Positions 12,000 through 21,437 of a DNA stretch of 22,594 bases are shown here, in pieces. The stretch comes from an uncultured Eubacteriales bacterium (GTDB lineage: Bacteria; Bacillota; Clostridia; Oscillospirales; Acutalibacteraceae): NCBI GenBank assembly GCA_934454125.1, contig CAKSFA010000012.1:1-22594 (forward strand), in the 5' to 3' direction. The notes under the pieces are model-generated. The model had not been told where the DNA came from, did no database searches, and saw only the letters and a list, made by a program, of their open reading frames with translations. Both the position numbers and the translations under genes were made by a program. How positions within the stretch are numbered: the first letter of the stretch is position 1; each line of letters starts with the position of its first letter.

Positions 12000-14900
12000 A
12001 TGAAAAGAATCAGTATTTTGTCGTTGGTGGCATTGTGCTGCGCTGGTATCTTCACCGGTGTTTTCACCAGTATCAACATGAAGACAGCCGCAGGGATGCA
12101 GGTTGTAGTGGAACAGGATAAGAACGAAGTGCAGGCGGGAGAGAACCTGAATCTCACGATGCGTTTTGAGAACTACGAAGAAATCAATCAGGGAGTTTAT
12201 GCCTACAAGGCGACACTGGATTACAATCGGGACTTGTTTGAAAAAGTGCAGCAGGACGATTTCCAGTCGTTAAATGGTTGGGAGCGCTTGCGGTTTAACG
12301 CCGAAACGGGAGAGCTGGTTGCCATTAAGCGAGCAGGCAGTACACAGGCAGAAGCGGTTTTAAGCCTATCGATGAAGGCGGCGCAGAATATTCAGCCGGG
12401 AAAAGAAGTGGTAAAACTTTCTGACGTTGTGATGTCTCAGGGGGGTGCAGATATTGCGGGAGGTACGGCAGATGCTGTAGTTGATATTGTGCAGAAACCG
12501 ATCGACAAACCGGAGCAGAATCCAGAACAGACCCCAGAGGAGAATCCGGGACAGGATCCGGAACAAAATCCGGAGCAGACACAGGGACAGATCACAGAAC
12601 AGGGCTCAGAACAACAAACGTCTTCTATTCCGGGAACATCTACCGATGGAGAGGTATCTGAGGCAGAGGACAAGATTTTTACGGATAGCGGTGACAATCG
12701 TTCGGAAGAAGTAAGTTCGATGACAGAATCTGCACCACAGGAGAGCTTGCCGGATGAGAAAATCACCAACGGGACCCTTTGGTATGGGTTGGCGGCAGCA
12801 GGGACCGTTGTTGCTGCCCTAGTGGCTTTTGTTATCAGAAAATCAACGAAGAATAAAGGGGATAAGAACTCAGGAAAAGGCGGCAAAACCTTTATGATAC
12901 TCTTGATACTGGGGGTAATGGCAGCACAGATTGCTACCATTGCGATGCCGGTGATGACCGCCAATGCAGCCACCAATGGTGTAAAGGGTGAGCTGAACGG
13001 AGACGGAGAGCTGGATTATCAAGATGTAGAATTGCTGCAGCAGCACCTGATTCATGCGACAGAACTGACAGGTCAGGCGGCGGAACATGCAGATATGAAC
13101 AGCGATGGTCAGCTGACGGTAACGGATCTTGCGCTTTTGGTGCAGGAGATAGAAAAGCCTCGAGCAGAGATTCTTGCAATGGAAACAGAGAATGTGTATG
13201 TGGAGAAGCAGGCAACCATTCAGATTCAAATGCAAGTAAAGACAAACAAGCCGGAGGATGTTAGAAAAATTCGTATTAACGAACAGGTTTACACGGCTGA
13301 TAAAGTAGGGAATGACCGCTATGAAGTGACCTATACGCTTGGTGAAACGAGTGGGCTTCAGGAGCTTTCTGCCACAGGCGTACAGTTTGCAGACGGCACC
13401 GAAGTACCTGTAAACAAGAGCATTCGGGTAGAGGTACTGAAGAGTTTGCCGGTGGTAGAGAACTTTGCATACAGAGAAGTGCCCAATGATGTGATCGAGG
13501 TACGTTTTGATTTGACCGATGCTGATGACGCGCTGAAGAATGGACAAATTATACTGACTGATGAAAAGGGCAATTCTGTAAAAACACAGTCGCTCCAGAA
13601 GGGAAAGAACACGTTGACCTTTGACAAGCAGTCTGCCGGGGTCTATTTGATGCAGATTCAAGCCTCTTATGATTTGGACAGTGATGTACTGGAAGCTGGA
13701 AAGAATGAATACCAGGACCAGGTCCTTTTGGAGAAGGAGATCGTTGTCTCTCAAGAAACGCCTCGTGCAGAGATTCTCTCAATGGAGGCAGAGACCGTGT
13801 ATGCGAAGAAGCAGGCGGCGCTCAAAATTCAAGTGCAATTAGAAACAAACAAGCAGGCAGATGTTGAAAAAATTCGTATCAACGAACAGATCTGCACGGC
13901 TAATAAAGTAGGGGATAACCGCTATGAAGTAACTTATACACTCGGTGAAACGAGTGGACTTCAGGAGCTTTCTGCTACAAGCGTACAATTTGCAGACGGT
14001 ATGGAAGTACCTGTAAATAAGAGCATTCAGGTAGAGGTGCTTAAGAGTCTGCCGGTGGTTGAGAACTTTGTGTACAGCGAAGCGTCCGATGATAGGGTCG
14101 AGGTGCGTTTTGATTTGACCGATGCAGACGGTGCATTGAAAAACGGACAGATTGTACTTACCGATGAGGAGAGTAATTCTGTAGCGACACAGGCACTTCA
14201 AAAAGGACAAAATACGCTGACCTTTCACAAGCAATCTGCCGAGGTCTATTTGATGCAGGTTCAAGCCTCTTATGATTTGGACAGTGATGCACTGGGGTCT
14301 GGGCAGAATGAATATCAGGACCAGGTTCTTTCGGAGGAAGAGATATTTGTATCTTCAGACCGCAAGATTCAGGCAAAAGATGTTCTGAGGGTGACGGCTT
14401 ACCGATTGAACAACAGCAATCAGCAGGAGGAGGTCAGTTCTTTAAGCCTTACGTATCTGCAATATGAATATTTCAGAGAGCGGTATTTTGTACACGTTCA
14501 GATGCGGGATTTGCCGGACTTCTATGCGAAGATCAAGGGATATCGGGTAGAGAACAATCAGCTCTATCTGGAGCTGGTGGACGAAAATACCATCCAGTAC
14601 GCCGGAGGACAGGCAAATAAGCTGGAGGTTCTGTATGGCGATATGATTGACGCAAATGAGGCAGTAGGCGGTGAGTCTTTTGAGGCCCTGGTAGCAAGAA
14701 TCAAGGCAAACTCGGATGGAACCATCAAGCTCACCAGAGATTATGACGCCACAGGATACAACGCAGATTTGAATGCGATGACTGGCCAGGGCTTTAAGTT
14801 CCGGGGTACGTTGGATGGCAATGGACACACCATTTACAATATGAACGGTCCGCTGTTTGATGAAGTGCAGGGGGCAACGATCAAGAACTTAAAGATTGCA

Positions 14901-17900
14901 AATGTATCAATCAGTAACCGTCCCTCTCTAGAGGTTGGCGATCTACCAACCTCTAGAAGGGCGGCGGTTGCCAATGTTGTATACAGTGGGACCACGATAC
15001 AAAATGTCCACGTGACAGGACTTGATATTCTGACAGCCGATGGGGCAAGCCCGTACTATGGGGGACTTGTAGGAAGAACTCAAGGAGGAACCAGCACCAT
15101 CTATATTGATGGATGTAGTGTTACCGGATTGAATATTCGTCCCAGTGGCGCTTCTGGAAGTGCGGGAAGCCAAGTTGGTGGAATTGTGGGACTTTCTCAA
15201 GATACTGTTATTACAAACTGCTATGTGGAGGGCAGCTTGCAGGGAAACACTGCCATCGGCGGCATCATCGGTGAAATCAATTCCGGTCAGGATAGCACGA
15301 TGAAAAACGAGATTCGCAACTGTATCACCAAAGTGGATTTATCGACCAATAACGGTGGCGGCGGTGGAATTTTGGGACAGGCTTCCAGTATAGTAACGCT
15401 GGCAGATAATATCAGCCTAAGCACCGGAACGAACGGATTTCGTCTCTACGCATGGGGCAGTGTGAAGTGTGAGGGAACGAATATTGCCATCAGCGAGTCT
15501 ACGCTGAAAGAAAACAACGTGGATACCGTGCAGAATATAGAGAAGCAGTCCTTTTCGGCTAATACCATGCGCCAGTTGAATTTTGATGAGACGGTCTGGA
15601 AGACGGAAGGATGCAGCTATGATCAACTGCCCTGCCTAAAGAACGGCGATCCCAGAAATGTGGAGGAAGGGCAGCAGGATCCGGCGGCACACTATATTCC
15701 GGACTATGAGAGTCTCCGGCAGCGCCCGGGATATGATGCAAAGAAGGATTTGCTCTACAGCAACCTCTATCAGCTGATGCCTTTCTACGATGCAAAATAT
15801 CTCGTTGTGGATGGAAGAAAGCTGTCTGCGGACCACCTATTGAATCAGAAGGTCATTCAGAGTATTGTGGCATTTGATGACCAGAAGCAGGTGATGACTT
15901 ATCTGACAGAGGAGAGCTATGACAAAATTCAGATGATTCGGTTGCTTTTTACAGACGGAACGACGCAGGACTATGCTGTAAGTTACAAGTATGCCGGAAC
16001 AAATGAGCCTCGCAAGATGTACCGGAGAGTTGCCATGTACAAGATAGACGATTTGAGCGTTGAGTACAACTACCGGGGATATGTGATCAAGCAGGATTCA
16101 CCGCTGATTGATACATTAGCACAATACATTCAGAATATGGATTATGACCGTGATATTAACGGCTTGGAGAATTTGAACGTTTGGAATCGGCGTGGATATG
16201 GTGTTTTGAAGGCTCACTTTAATCAAAACATCAAGACTCCGGAGTTTGCCAGAAGATTGGCGCTGAATCTGGCGGGGAATGTAGACGGTTACAGCATTAC
16301 GCAGGAGAATGCGCTTCTGACCTTTATCATCAACAAGAAAGTGGAAAATCAGACACAGTTTAACAGGATGATGTATGCTTACACATACTATGACCGCCTT
16401 TACGGTGTAAAGATGGGAGGAACGAGCATCAGCGAACTGATGATGTTCTTGCCGGAGACTTATAACAGAGATCTCTCCTTTGAGCGCATCACCAACGAGT
16501 TCTGGAATATGGAACAGAAGTCTATACATGTGCAGAATTTGCAGTTCAGCAGATATCTGGCACCCGCCCTGAAGATCAGTTCGTCGGGAGAGCTGGTGGA
16601 GCGTGCGATGGCATTAACCACCTTCTACTCATCTGCGGATGACTGGTTTACCGATTATTTCTCAGGGCGGAATCTTCTGACAGAGTCTCAGGCAAAGGAT
16701 CACCCCGAAGCGGATTACCGCGCTTGGACACAACTGAGCAAGCAGGCCAAATTCGTGATGCCGATTCTGACCCTGCCGGAAAAAACAGCATTTTTGGTGT
16801 CGGCACCGGGAACCTTTTTGGTGGGCTCACAGATGGTCTATATTGATGATGTAAATGATGCGACCAAACAGCAGCAACTGTTGAATCGGATGCAGGCACA
16901 CGGCGCGAAGATTGCCAATTTCTACAACAATGTACTGGGAATCATTGATGTTTCTTACCTGAATAAATTTGCGGACATACAGATGGATAACTACTCCGTA
17001 AAGGTTTATGGTGCACAGCAGTCAGGGCAGTGTACAGATCCGTATCATATCAACTTTAACGATATACTCAACGAGTGGTTTGATATGAAGGGAGCTCTGG
17101 CATATGCTTACGAAGGGGTTATCAAATATTCTTACCCGGCGTTTAACCATTATAATGAATGGACGCATGAGATTGGTCATAACCAGTCGTACAAGCTGTT
17201 CTTTAAGGAAAACGGTTTTCGCCCGATTGATGGAAATAACAATGGTACTCTGGGAACGGAGGACTACACAGATGGGCATACTACCCAAAGCTTTGGGGAT
17301 GGGGACGTACAGTGGAACCTGAATACAGATTTTACACCGGATCGCCTTGTGACGAGCAATCTTACGCAAGACCGTATCAACTCGGTGGAAAATCTTGACA
17401 GCTACTACAAGGGCATGTATGAAGCCATCGATTTCTTGGATTACATTGAGGCGTTAGCATTCTTAAAACTTACACCGGAGGAGCAGTCGAAGGTGGCCGT
17501 ACAGATTCAGTATCCGAATCTCAATGACCGAAGAGCTGTGACATGGAAGAAGCTCACTGCTCAGGAATTTGAGGATATGAATCTTCAAAGTGTGGCAGAC
17601 CTCTGGAAGCATCAGATTACGATTCGGCCCGGTGTCAACGGCTCACTGACAAAGTATGGAGATGGTGAGTACGGCTCGGAGGGGATGTATATCCGCAGGT
17701 GGTATCAGCCGTATAACGATAAGGGAAGAACCCATTCATGGGGCTTTACGTATACGACTTGGCAAATGCTGGGTATTGGCGGCTATGAAAACGGGTACCT
17801 GACATGGTTTACCGGAAAGAGTAAAAACGATTTGGATGCAATTCAGAAGATTACCAATGATGAGACGATGACATGGGAGAAGTTTAAGGCGTCAAGATAC

Positions 17901-20900
17901 CAGTTGATGGAGGAGAGCCGGAATAAAATTGCCTATCTTGATTCAGATGCTTTGGTTGCGCAGTACGTTGACGCATTAAAGACTGATGCGGTAAACCAGG
18001 ATCATAACGTGACAGCCAGCACGAATGTTCGCAGAATCAATTATCATTATTTGAAGCGTGTGACCAATGATTTTCGAGGGGAAGTTCTGGGCGGCAACGA
18101 CGAGGTGATTCATATTGCATCTGCAGATGAGTTTGTGGAGAAACTGACCAAGAATCTTATGGGTGAAAATGCAGGTTACTATATTGGAAGCTATGTGCTT
18201 GATTGTGATATTGATCTCTCTGGTGTGGCAGCTGCTGGTGATGCCCTGATTGACGGTTACTTTATGGGAAGATTGGATGGCAATGGTCATAAGATCACCG
18301 GAACAACAGCCCCCGTTTTCTCGAACTTGAAATTTGCTCATATCTCCAATCTGACGATTGAGAACAGCAGCATACAGCTTCCGACACGGGCAGAGCAGAC
18401 CGGGGTATTATCCAATACAGTGGAGTATGCAACGCTTGAAAATATTGTGATGCAGAATACTTCTGTCAGTGCGAATAAAGAAGCAGGAACACTGGCGGGA
18501 AGGCTGACGGGCGCGATCGTACAGAATGTGCATGTGACGGACGCGGCTGTATCTGGAATAGCCAGAGTTGGAACGTTTGCTGGCTATATCGATAAATCAC
18601 AGATTACAGAATGTTCTGCAAACGGAGAGAGCAGTGGTACTGCAAGTGCAATCGGCGGCTTTGCCGGAGAGATTGTGGGCGGAACACTGGTGAAAGACAG
18701 CTATGCGGTAGGGATTGCCAAAGGCGGTTCCGGAAGTGATGATGTTGGCGGATTTGTCGGTTATCTAAACGCATCTCGGATTGAGAATTGCTTTAGCAAT
18801 GCTAGAGCAGAAGGAAGAAATGGTGTTGGCGGCTTTATCGGACAATCCATCGGAAACGCGGTGGTAAAGAATAGTCTGGCGCTGGCAAACCAGTTCAAAG
18901 GCTATAAGTTTGATGGAAGAACCAAACAGGAGTTGTTCACAAACTTCAGTAATAACTATGAGCGCGGGGCAGCAGTTGGAGCTTCTACACTGGATAGAAG
19001 CGGCATTGATTTCGATGGAAAAATCGGTGTGGCAGAGGAGACGGCGCTCCAAACAGAGCAGTTCTACACGGAGACGCTTGGATGGGACTCACAGGTGTGG
19101 GACTTCAACACTGTGACAGCGGGAGGCGTTCCCAAGCTGAAAAATAGTGATCGAAATGATAGCAGCAGTATTCTTGAGACGCAGAGAATTCGCACCGCGG
19201 ACGAATTTGTAGAGAAAATCAACCAAAATCGCTACGCAAGATTTATCCTGGAGGAAGATATTGACCTTTCAGGCAAAACAGAATTGGTGAAAGCAGAGTT
19301 CTACGGAATTTTGGAAGGGAATAACCATACCATTACAGGAAACCAGGTGCCGCTGTTTCAGGCAACGAATCAAGCAGTGATTCGGAATCTGGTCCTCTCG
19401 AAAAGTCAGATAAAAGGTGAGGCAGAGGATACCGGAAGCCTTGTTGGCAGGGCAGTGAATACCACCATTGAGAATGTGCATGTATCAGATGCTTTGGTAC
19501 AGGGAGGAAACAGAACAGGTGGCCTGGCAGGAAGTTTGGAAAACAGCAAAGTTGCAAGAAGCAGCAGCCACGCCGTCGTTTCGGCAAACGGCGATGAGAC
19601 AGGCGGCCTGGCAGGAAGTCTGGTTGGTGGTAGCGTGGAGAACTGCTACGCGACAGGCAATGTACAAGGCAACAATTCTGTTGGCGGTCTTGCAGGTGTT
19701 GCGTCTGGCGCTGTGATTCGTTTCAGTTACAGCGCGGCCAGCGTTAACGGAGTTCAAAAAGTTGCCGGGTTTGTCGGACAAGTTACGGGTGATACCACGC
19801 TTGAGAACAATATCGCTCTGGGAAATCAGAGCAATCAGTACAAGTTTGACGGTGGAACAGAAACATCACAGCTGTCGAAGTACAGCAACAATTTCGAATA
19901 TGAGGGCAATCGTGGTGTATCGAACTTGAGCAGAACGGATGTCGATTACACAGATAAGCTTCGGTTGGCGGGATATCAGCAGATTACGTCGAGTGATTTC
20001 TATACAGGAACACTGGGCTGGGATGCGGATATTTGGGATTTCTCAAAGATTGCGGACGAGACGGCGCCGACCTTGAAGGGATTGGATACCAAAGAGGCGC
20101 AGTTTGTGGGCGTCTATCGGGCAGAGATTAAAACGGTGGATGAATTTCTCACGGAACTGTCAGCACATCCGACAGGGGAGTTTACGATTACGCGGGATCT
20201 CGATTTTGCCGGACAGGAATATTCGGTTGGCACGGTTCTGATTCACGGTACCTTTATGGGACTCATCAAGGGAGAGGGGAATACGATACAGAACCTGAAA
20301 AATGCGACCATCTTTCAGCAGTTTAATGGAGAGGTGCAGGATTTGAATATTGACACCTACAGTTACGGAGCAGCCTACTGGGAGGACCCCTATAGCCAGT
20401 ATGTGAAGCCGGCTCAAAGTGACCGCACGCAGAGCGAAGTTGCCGTATTTGCGAAATATTCGATGAATGCGCGGTACACCAACATGAAGCTGGATCGCAT
20501 CACCATATTTGGGGCAAACCGCGTTGCCGGACTTGTGGCAGTGGATGCGTATTCTACCTTTGATCGCATTGACGTTCAACATATTTATGTATCGGCGGGA
20601 ACCAGCGAAGCTACCGGTAATCAGTCGGCGCTTTTGGTGGGAGAGAAAACCGGTGGAAGTATTGTAAACTGCTATGTGCACGGAGATCTTGTGACAGAAG
20701 GTGTGCAGTGTGGCGGTATTGTGGGCAGTGCACGTGGAGAAGTGATGATAGACCATGTAATCGCCAATGTATATGCAGCAAATAGAAACCGGAAAAACTC
20801 GCCAAGCGTAGGTATGTTTGTGGGAGAGGTGGATGCAGGAACGGTGATCAAAAATTCTGCGTCGCTTGGAACGACCAGTGCCGCAACCAGTGCAAAATTG

Positions 20901-21179
20901 ATTGGTAAGTTCTACGGTACAGCAGCGGATGCAACTGCATTTCAGAATTGTTATGAGAACAGTACAACAACCGGAACGGGAAAAGCAGATGGAACGAATC
21001 TTCTAACAGTAGATATGGAAAAACTGAAAGAAGTAAGCTTCTATCTCGATACCCTGGGAATGGATGCAGCAATCTGGAATTTGGACGCCATAACAGTGAA
21101 ACGCTATACAGAAAGTGTGAACCTTTATGGGCCCAATGTGGAGGATGCACCGGAAATGATTTTTTTAAGCTTAAGATAG
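12000..21179 (+). CDS. Giant secreted M26-family zinc metalloprotease with cohesin-like, dockerin and GLUG modules
   Basis: This 3,059-residue protein starts with a signal peptide (1 to about 31), then a cohesin-like domain (33-165), a Pro/Glu/Gln stalk (166-258), hydrophobic segments 259-279 and 297-322, and a type-I dockerin (328-386: NGDGELDYQDVELL and NSDGQLTVTDLALL). Two 201-residue copies (387-587, 588-786), a GLUG module (about 890-1215) and an M26 N-region (about 1230-1335) follow. The catalytic part (about 1340-2025) has HEIGH (His1723, Glu1724, His1727) and probable third ligand Glu1754 in LGTEDYTDG. Three more GLUG-type modules begin near 2038, 2398 and 2711. The closest known relatives are IgA1 protease and Zmp enzymes of streptococci, which cut host glycoproteins; the substrate here is unknown. 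There is no C-terminal LPXTG. GAGGGTGG serves ATG 12000, and a strong promoter and terminator make it a single-gene unit. Confidence 0.9.
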   Translation: MKRISILSLVALCCAGIFTGVFTSINMKTAAGMQVVVEQDKNEVQAGENLNLTMRFENYEEINQGVYAYKATLDYNRDLFEKVQQDDFQSLNGWERLRFNAETGELVAIKRAGSTQAEAVLSLSMKAAQNIQPGKEVVKLSDVVMSQGGADIAGGTADAVVDIVQKPIDKPEQNPEQTPEENPGQDPEQNPEQTQGQITEQGSEQQTSSIPGTSTDGEVSEAEDKIFTDSGDNRSEEVSSMTESAPQESLPDEKITNGTLWYGLAAAGTVVAALVAFVIRKSTKNKGDKNSGKGGKTFMILLILGVMAAQIATIAMPVMTANAATNGVKGELNGDGELDYQDVELLQQHLIHATELTGQAAEHADMNSDGQLTVTDLALLVQEIEKPRAEILAMETENVYVEKQATIQIQMQVKTNKPEDVRKIRINEQVYTADKVGNDRYEVTYTLGETSGLQELSATGVQFADGTEVPVNKSIRVEVLKSLPVVENFAYREVPNDVIEVRFDLTDADDALKNGQIILTDEKGNSVKTQSLQKGKNTLTFDKQSAGVYLMQIQASYDLDSDVLEAGKNEYQDQVLLEKEIVVSQETPRAEILSMEAETVYAKKQAALKIQVQLETNKQADVEKIRINEQICTANKVGDNRYEVTYTLGETSGLQELSATSVQFADGMEVPVNKSIQVEVLKSLPVVENFVYSEASDDRVEVRFDLTDADGALKNGQIVLTDEESNSVATQALQKGQNTLTFHKQSAEVYLMQVQASYDLDSDALGSGQNEYQDQVLSEEEIFVSSDRKIQAKDVLRVTAYRLNNSNQQEEVSSLSLTYLQYEYFRERYFVHVQMRDLPDFYAKIKGYRVENNQLYLELVDENTIQYAGGQANKLEVLYGDMIDANEAVGGESFEALVARIKANSDGTIKLTRDYDATGYNADLNAMTGQGFKFRGTLDGNGHTIYNMNGPLFDEVQGATIKNLKIANVSISNRPSLEVGDLPTSRRAAVANVVYSGTTIQNVHVTGLDILTADGASPYYGGLVGRTQGGTSTIYIDGCSVTGLNIRPSGASGSAGSQVGGIVGLSQDTVITNCYVEGSLQGNTAIGGIIGEINSGQDSTMKNEIRNCITKVDLSTNNGGGGGILGQASSIVTLADNISLSTGTNGFRLYAWGSVKCEGTNIAISESTLKENNVDTVQNIEKQSFSANTMRQLNFDETVWKTEGCSYDQLPCLKNGDPRNVEEGQQDPAAHYIPDYESLRQRPGYDAKKDLLYSNLYQLMPFYDAKYLVVDGRKLSADHLLNQKVIQSIVAFDDQKQVMTYLTEESYDKIQMIRLLFTDGTTQDYAVSYKYAGTNEPRKMYRRVAMYKIDDLSVEYNYRGYVIKQDSPLIDTLAQYIQNMDYDRDINGLENLNVWNRRGYGVLKAHFNQNIKTPEFARRLALNLAGNVDGYSITQENALLTFIINKKVENQTQFNRMMYAYTYYDRLYGVKMGGTSISELMMFLPETYNRDLSFERITNEFWNMEQKSIHVQNLQFSRYLAPALKISSSGELVERAMALTTFYSSADDWFTDYFSGRNLLTESQAKDHPEADYRAWTQLSKQAKFVMPILTLPEKTAFLVSAPGTFLVGSQMVYIDDVNDATKQQQLLNRMQAHGAKIANFYNNVLGIIDVSYLNKFADIQMDNYSVKVYGAQQSGQCTDPYHINFNDILNEWFDMKGALAYAYEGVIKYSYPAFNHYNEWTHEIGHNQSYKLFFKENGFRPIDGNNNGTLGTEDYTDGHTTQSFGDGDVQWNLNTDFTPDRLVTSNLTQDRINSVENLDSYYKGMYEAIDFLDYIEALAFLKLTPEEQSKVAVQIQYPNLNDRRAVTWKKLTAQEFEDMNLQSVADLWKHQITIRPGVNGSLTKYGDGEYGSEGMYIRRWYQPYNDKGRTHSWGFTYTTWQMLGIGGYENGYLTWFTGKSKNDLDAIQKITNDETMTWEKFKASRYQLMEESRNKIAYLDSDALVAQYVDALKTDAVNQDHNVTASTNVRRINYHYLKRVTNDFRGEVLGGNDEVIHIASADEFVEKLTKNLMGENAGYYIGSYVLDCDIDLSGVAAAGDALIDGYFMGRLDGNGHKITGTTAPVFSNLKFAHISNLTIENSSIQLPTRAEQTGVLSNTVEYATLENIVMQNTSVSANKEAGTLAGRLTGAIVQNVHVTDAAVSGIARVGTFAGYIDKSQITECSANGESSGTASAIGGFAGEIVGGTLVKDSYAVGIAKGGSGSDDVGGFVGYLNASRIENCFSNARAEGRNGVGGFIGQSIGNAVVKNSLALANQFKGYKFDGRTKQELFTNFSNNYERGAAVGASTLDRSGIDFDGKIGVAEETALQTEQFYTETLGWDSQVWDFNTVTAGGVPKLKNSDRNDSSSILETQRIRTADEFVEKINQNRYARFILEEDIDLSGKTELVKAEFYGILEGNNHTITGNQVPLFQATNQAVIRNLVLSKSQIKGEAEDTGSLVGRAVNTTIENVHVSDALVQGGNRTGGLAGSLENSKVARSSSHAVVSANGDETGGLAGSLVGGSVENCYATGNVQGNNSVGGLAGVASGAVIRFSYSAASVNGVQKVAGFVGQVTGDTTLENNIALGNQSNQYKFDGGTETSQLSKYSNNFEYEGNRGVSNLSRTDVDYTDKLRLAGYQQITSSDFYTGTLGWDADIWDFSKIADETAPTLKGLDTKEAQFVGVYRAEIKTVDEFLTELSAHPTGEFTITRDLDFAGQEYSVGTVLIHGTFMGLIKGEGNTIQNLKNATIFQQFNGEVQDLNIDTYSYGAAYWEDPYSQYVKPAQSDRTQSEVAVFAKYSMNARYTNMKLDRITIFGANRVAGLVAVDAYSTFDRIDVQHIYVSAGTSEATGNQSALLVGEKTGGSIVNCYVHGDLVTEGVQCGGIVGSARGEVMIDHVIANVYAANRNRKNSPSVGMFVGEVDAGTVIKNSASLGTTSAATSAKLIGKFYGTAADATAFQNCYENSTTTGTGKADGTNLLTVDMEKLKEVSFYLDTLGMDAAIWNLDAITVKRYTESVNLYGPNVEDAPEMIFLSLR
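13158..14360 (+). repeat. In-frame 603-bp tandem duplication within the protease gene
   Basis: The unit beginning at PRAEILAMETENVY (13158) is repeated at 13761 (PRAEILSMEAETVY), about 201 residues later. Both copies share KIRINEQ, RYEVTYTLGETSGLQELSAT, LPVVENF, EVRFDLTDAD, LMQ(I/V)QASYDLDSD and EYQDQVL. Each copy looks like two beta-sandwich, Ig-like domains. The high identity at DNA level suggests a fairly recent duplication. Confidence 0.9.
14922..14961 (+). repeat. Perfect palindrome inside the protease coding region
   Basis: TCTAGAGGTTGG (14927-14938) and CCAACCTCTAGA (14946-14957) form a perfect 12-bp stem with a 7-base loop. With one bulge it extends by four more pairs (CCCT with AGGG). 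It encodes PSLEVGDLPTSRR in the first GLUG module, where related modules have no such stretch. Confidence 0.8.
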
Positions 21180-21182
21180 ACG

Positions 21183-21219
21183 AAAAAAGGGAGTGGAATT
21201 TCATTCTGCTCTCTTTTTT
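21183..21219 (+). terminator. Intrinsic terminator after the giant protease
   Basis: AAAAAAGGGAG (21183-21193) pairs with CTCTCTTTTTT (21209-21219), with one G-U pair and a 15-base loop, starting 3 bases after the stop codon. Confidence 0.85.
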
Positions 21220-21249
21220 ATGTTTTTTCGCAAAAAATACTAAAAATGG

Positions 21250-21278
21250 TTGACTTTTGTAGAAAGATATGGTATTGT
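21250..21278 (+). promoter_or_regulatory. Promoter of the glycine-rich surface protein
   Basis: TTGACT (21250-21255), 17 bases, TATTGT (21273-21278). The resulting 5' untranslated region is about 150 bases and contains a hairpin TACCC/GGGTA flanked by T and A runs (about 21337-21358). Confidence 0.6.
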
Positions 21279-21437
21279 GCTATATGAAATAGTGTAATTT
21301 TGGCTCGAAAAGTATAGTTAAAATCACACTAAATTTTTACCCATTTGAGGGTAGAAAAACGGCGATTTTACGTGACTTCAACTCAAAAAGCCCAGTGGTA
21401 AAAAACCTATACATTTTATTACACGGGAGAGTTGATG

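Noticed and set aside
21337..21358. Hairpin before the glycine-rich protein as a terminator
   Set aside because: The stem is only 5 bp of GC-containing sequence and is followed by A residues, not T, on the + strand.
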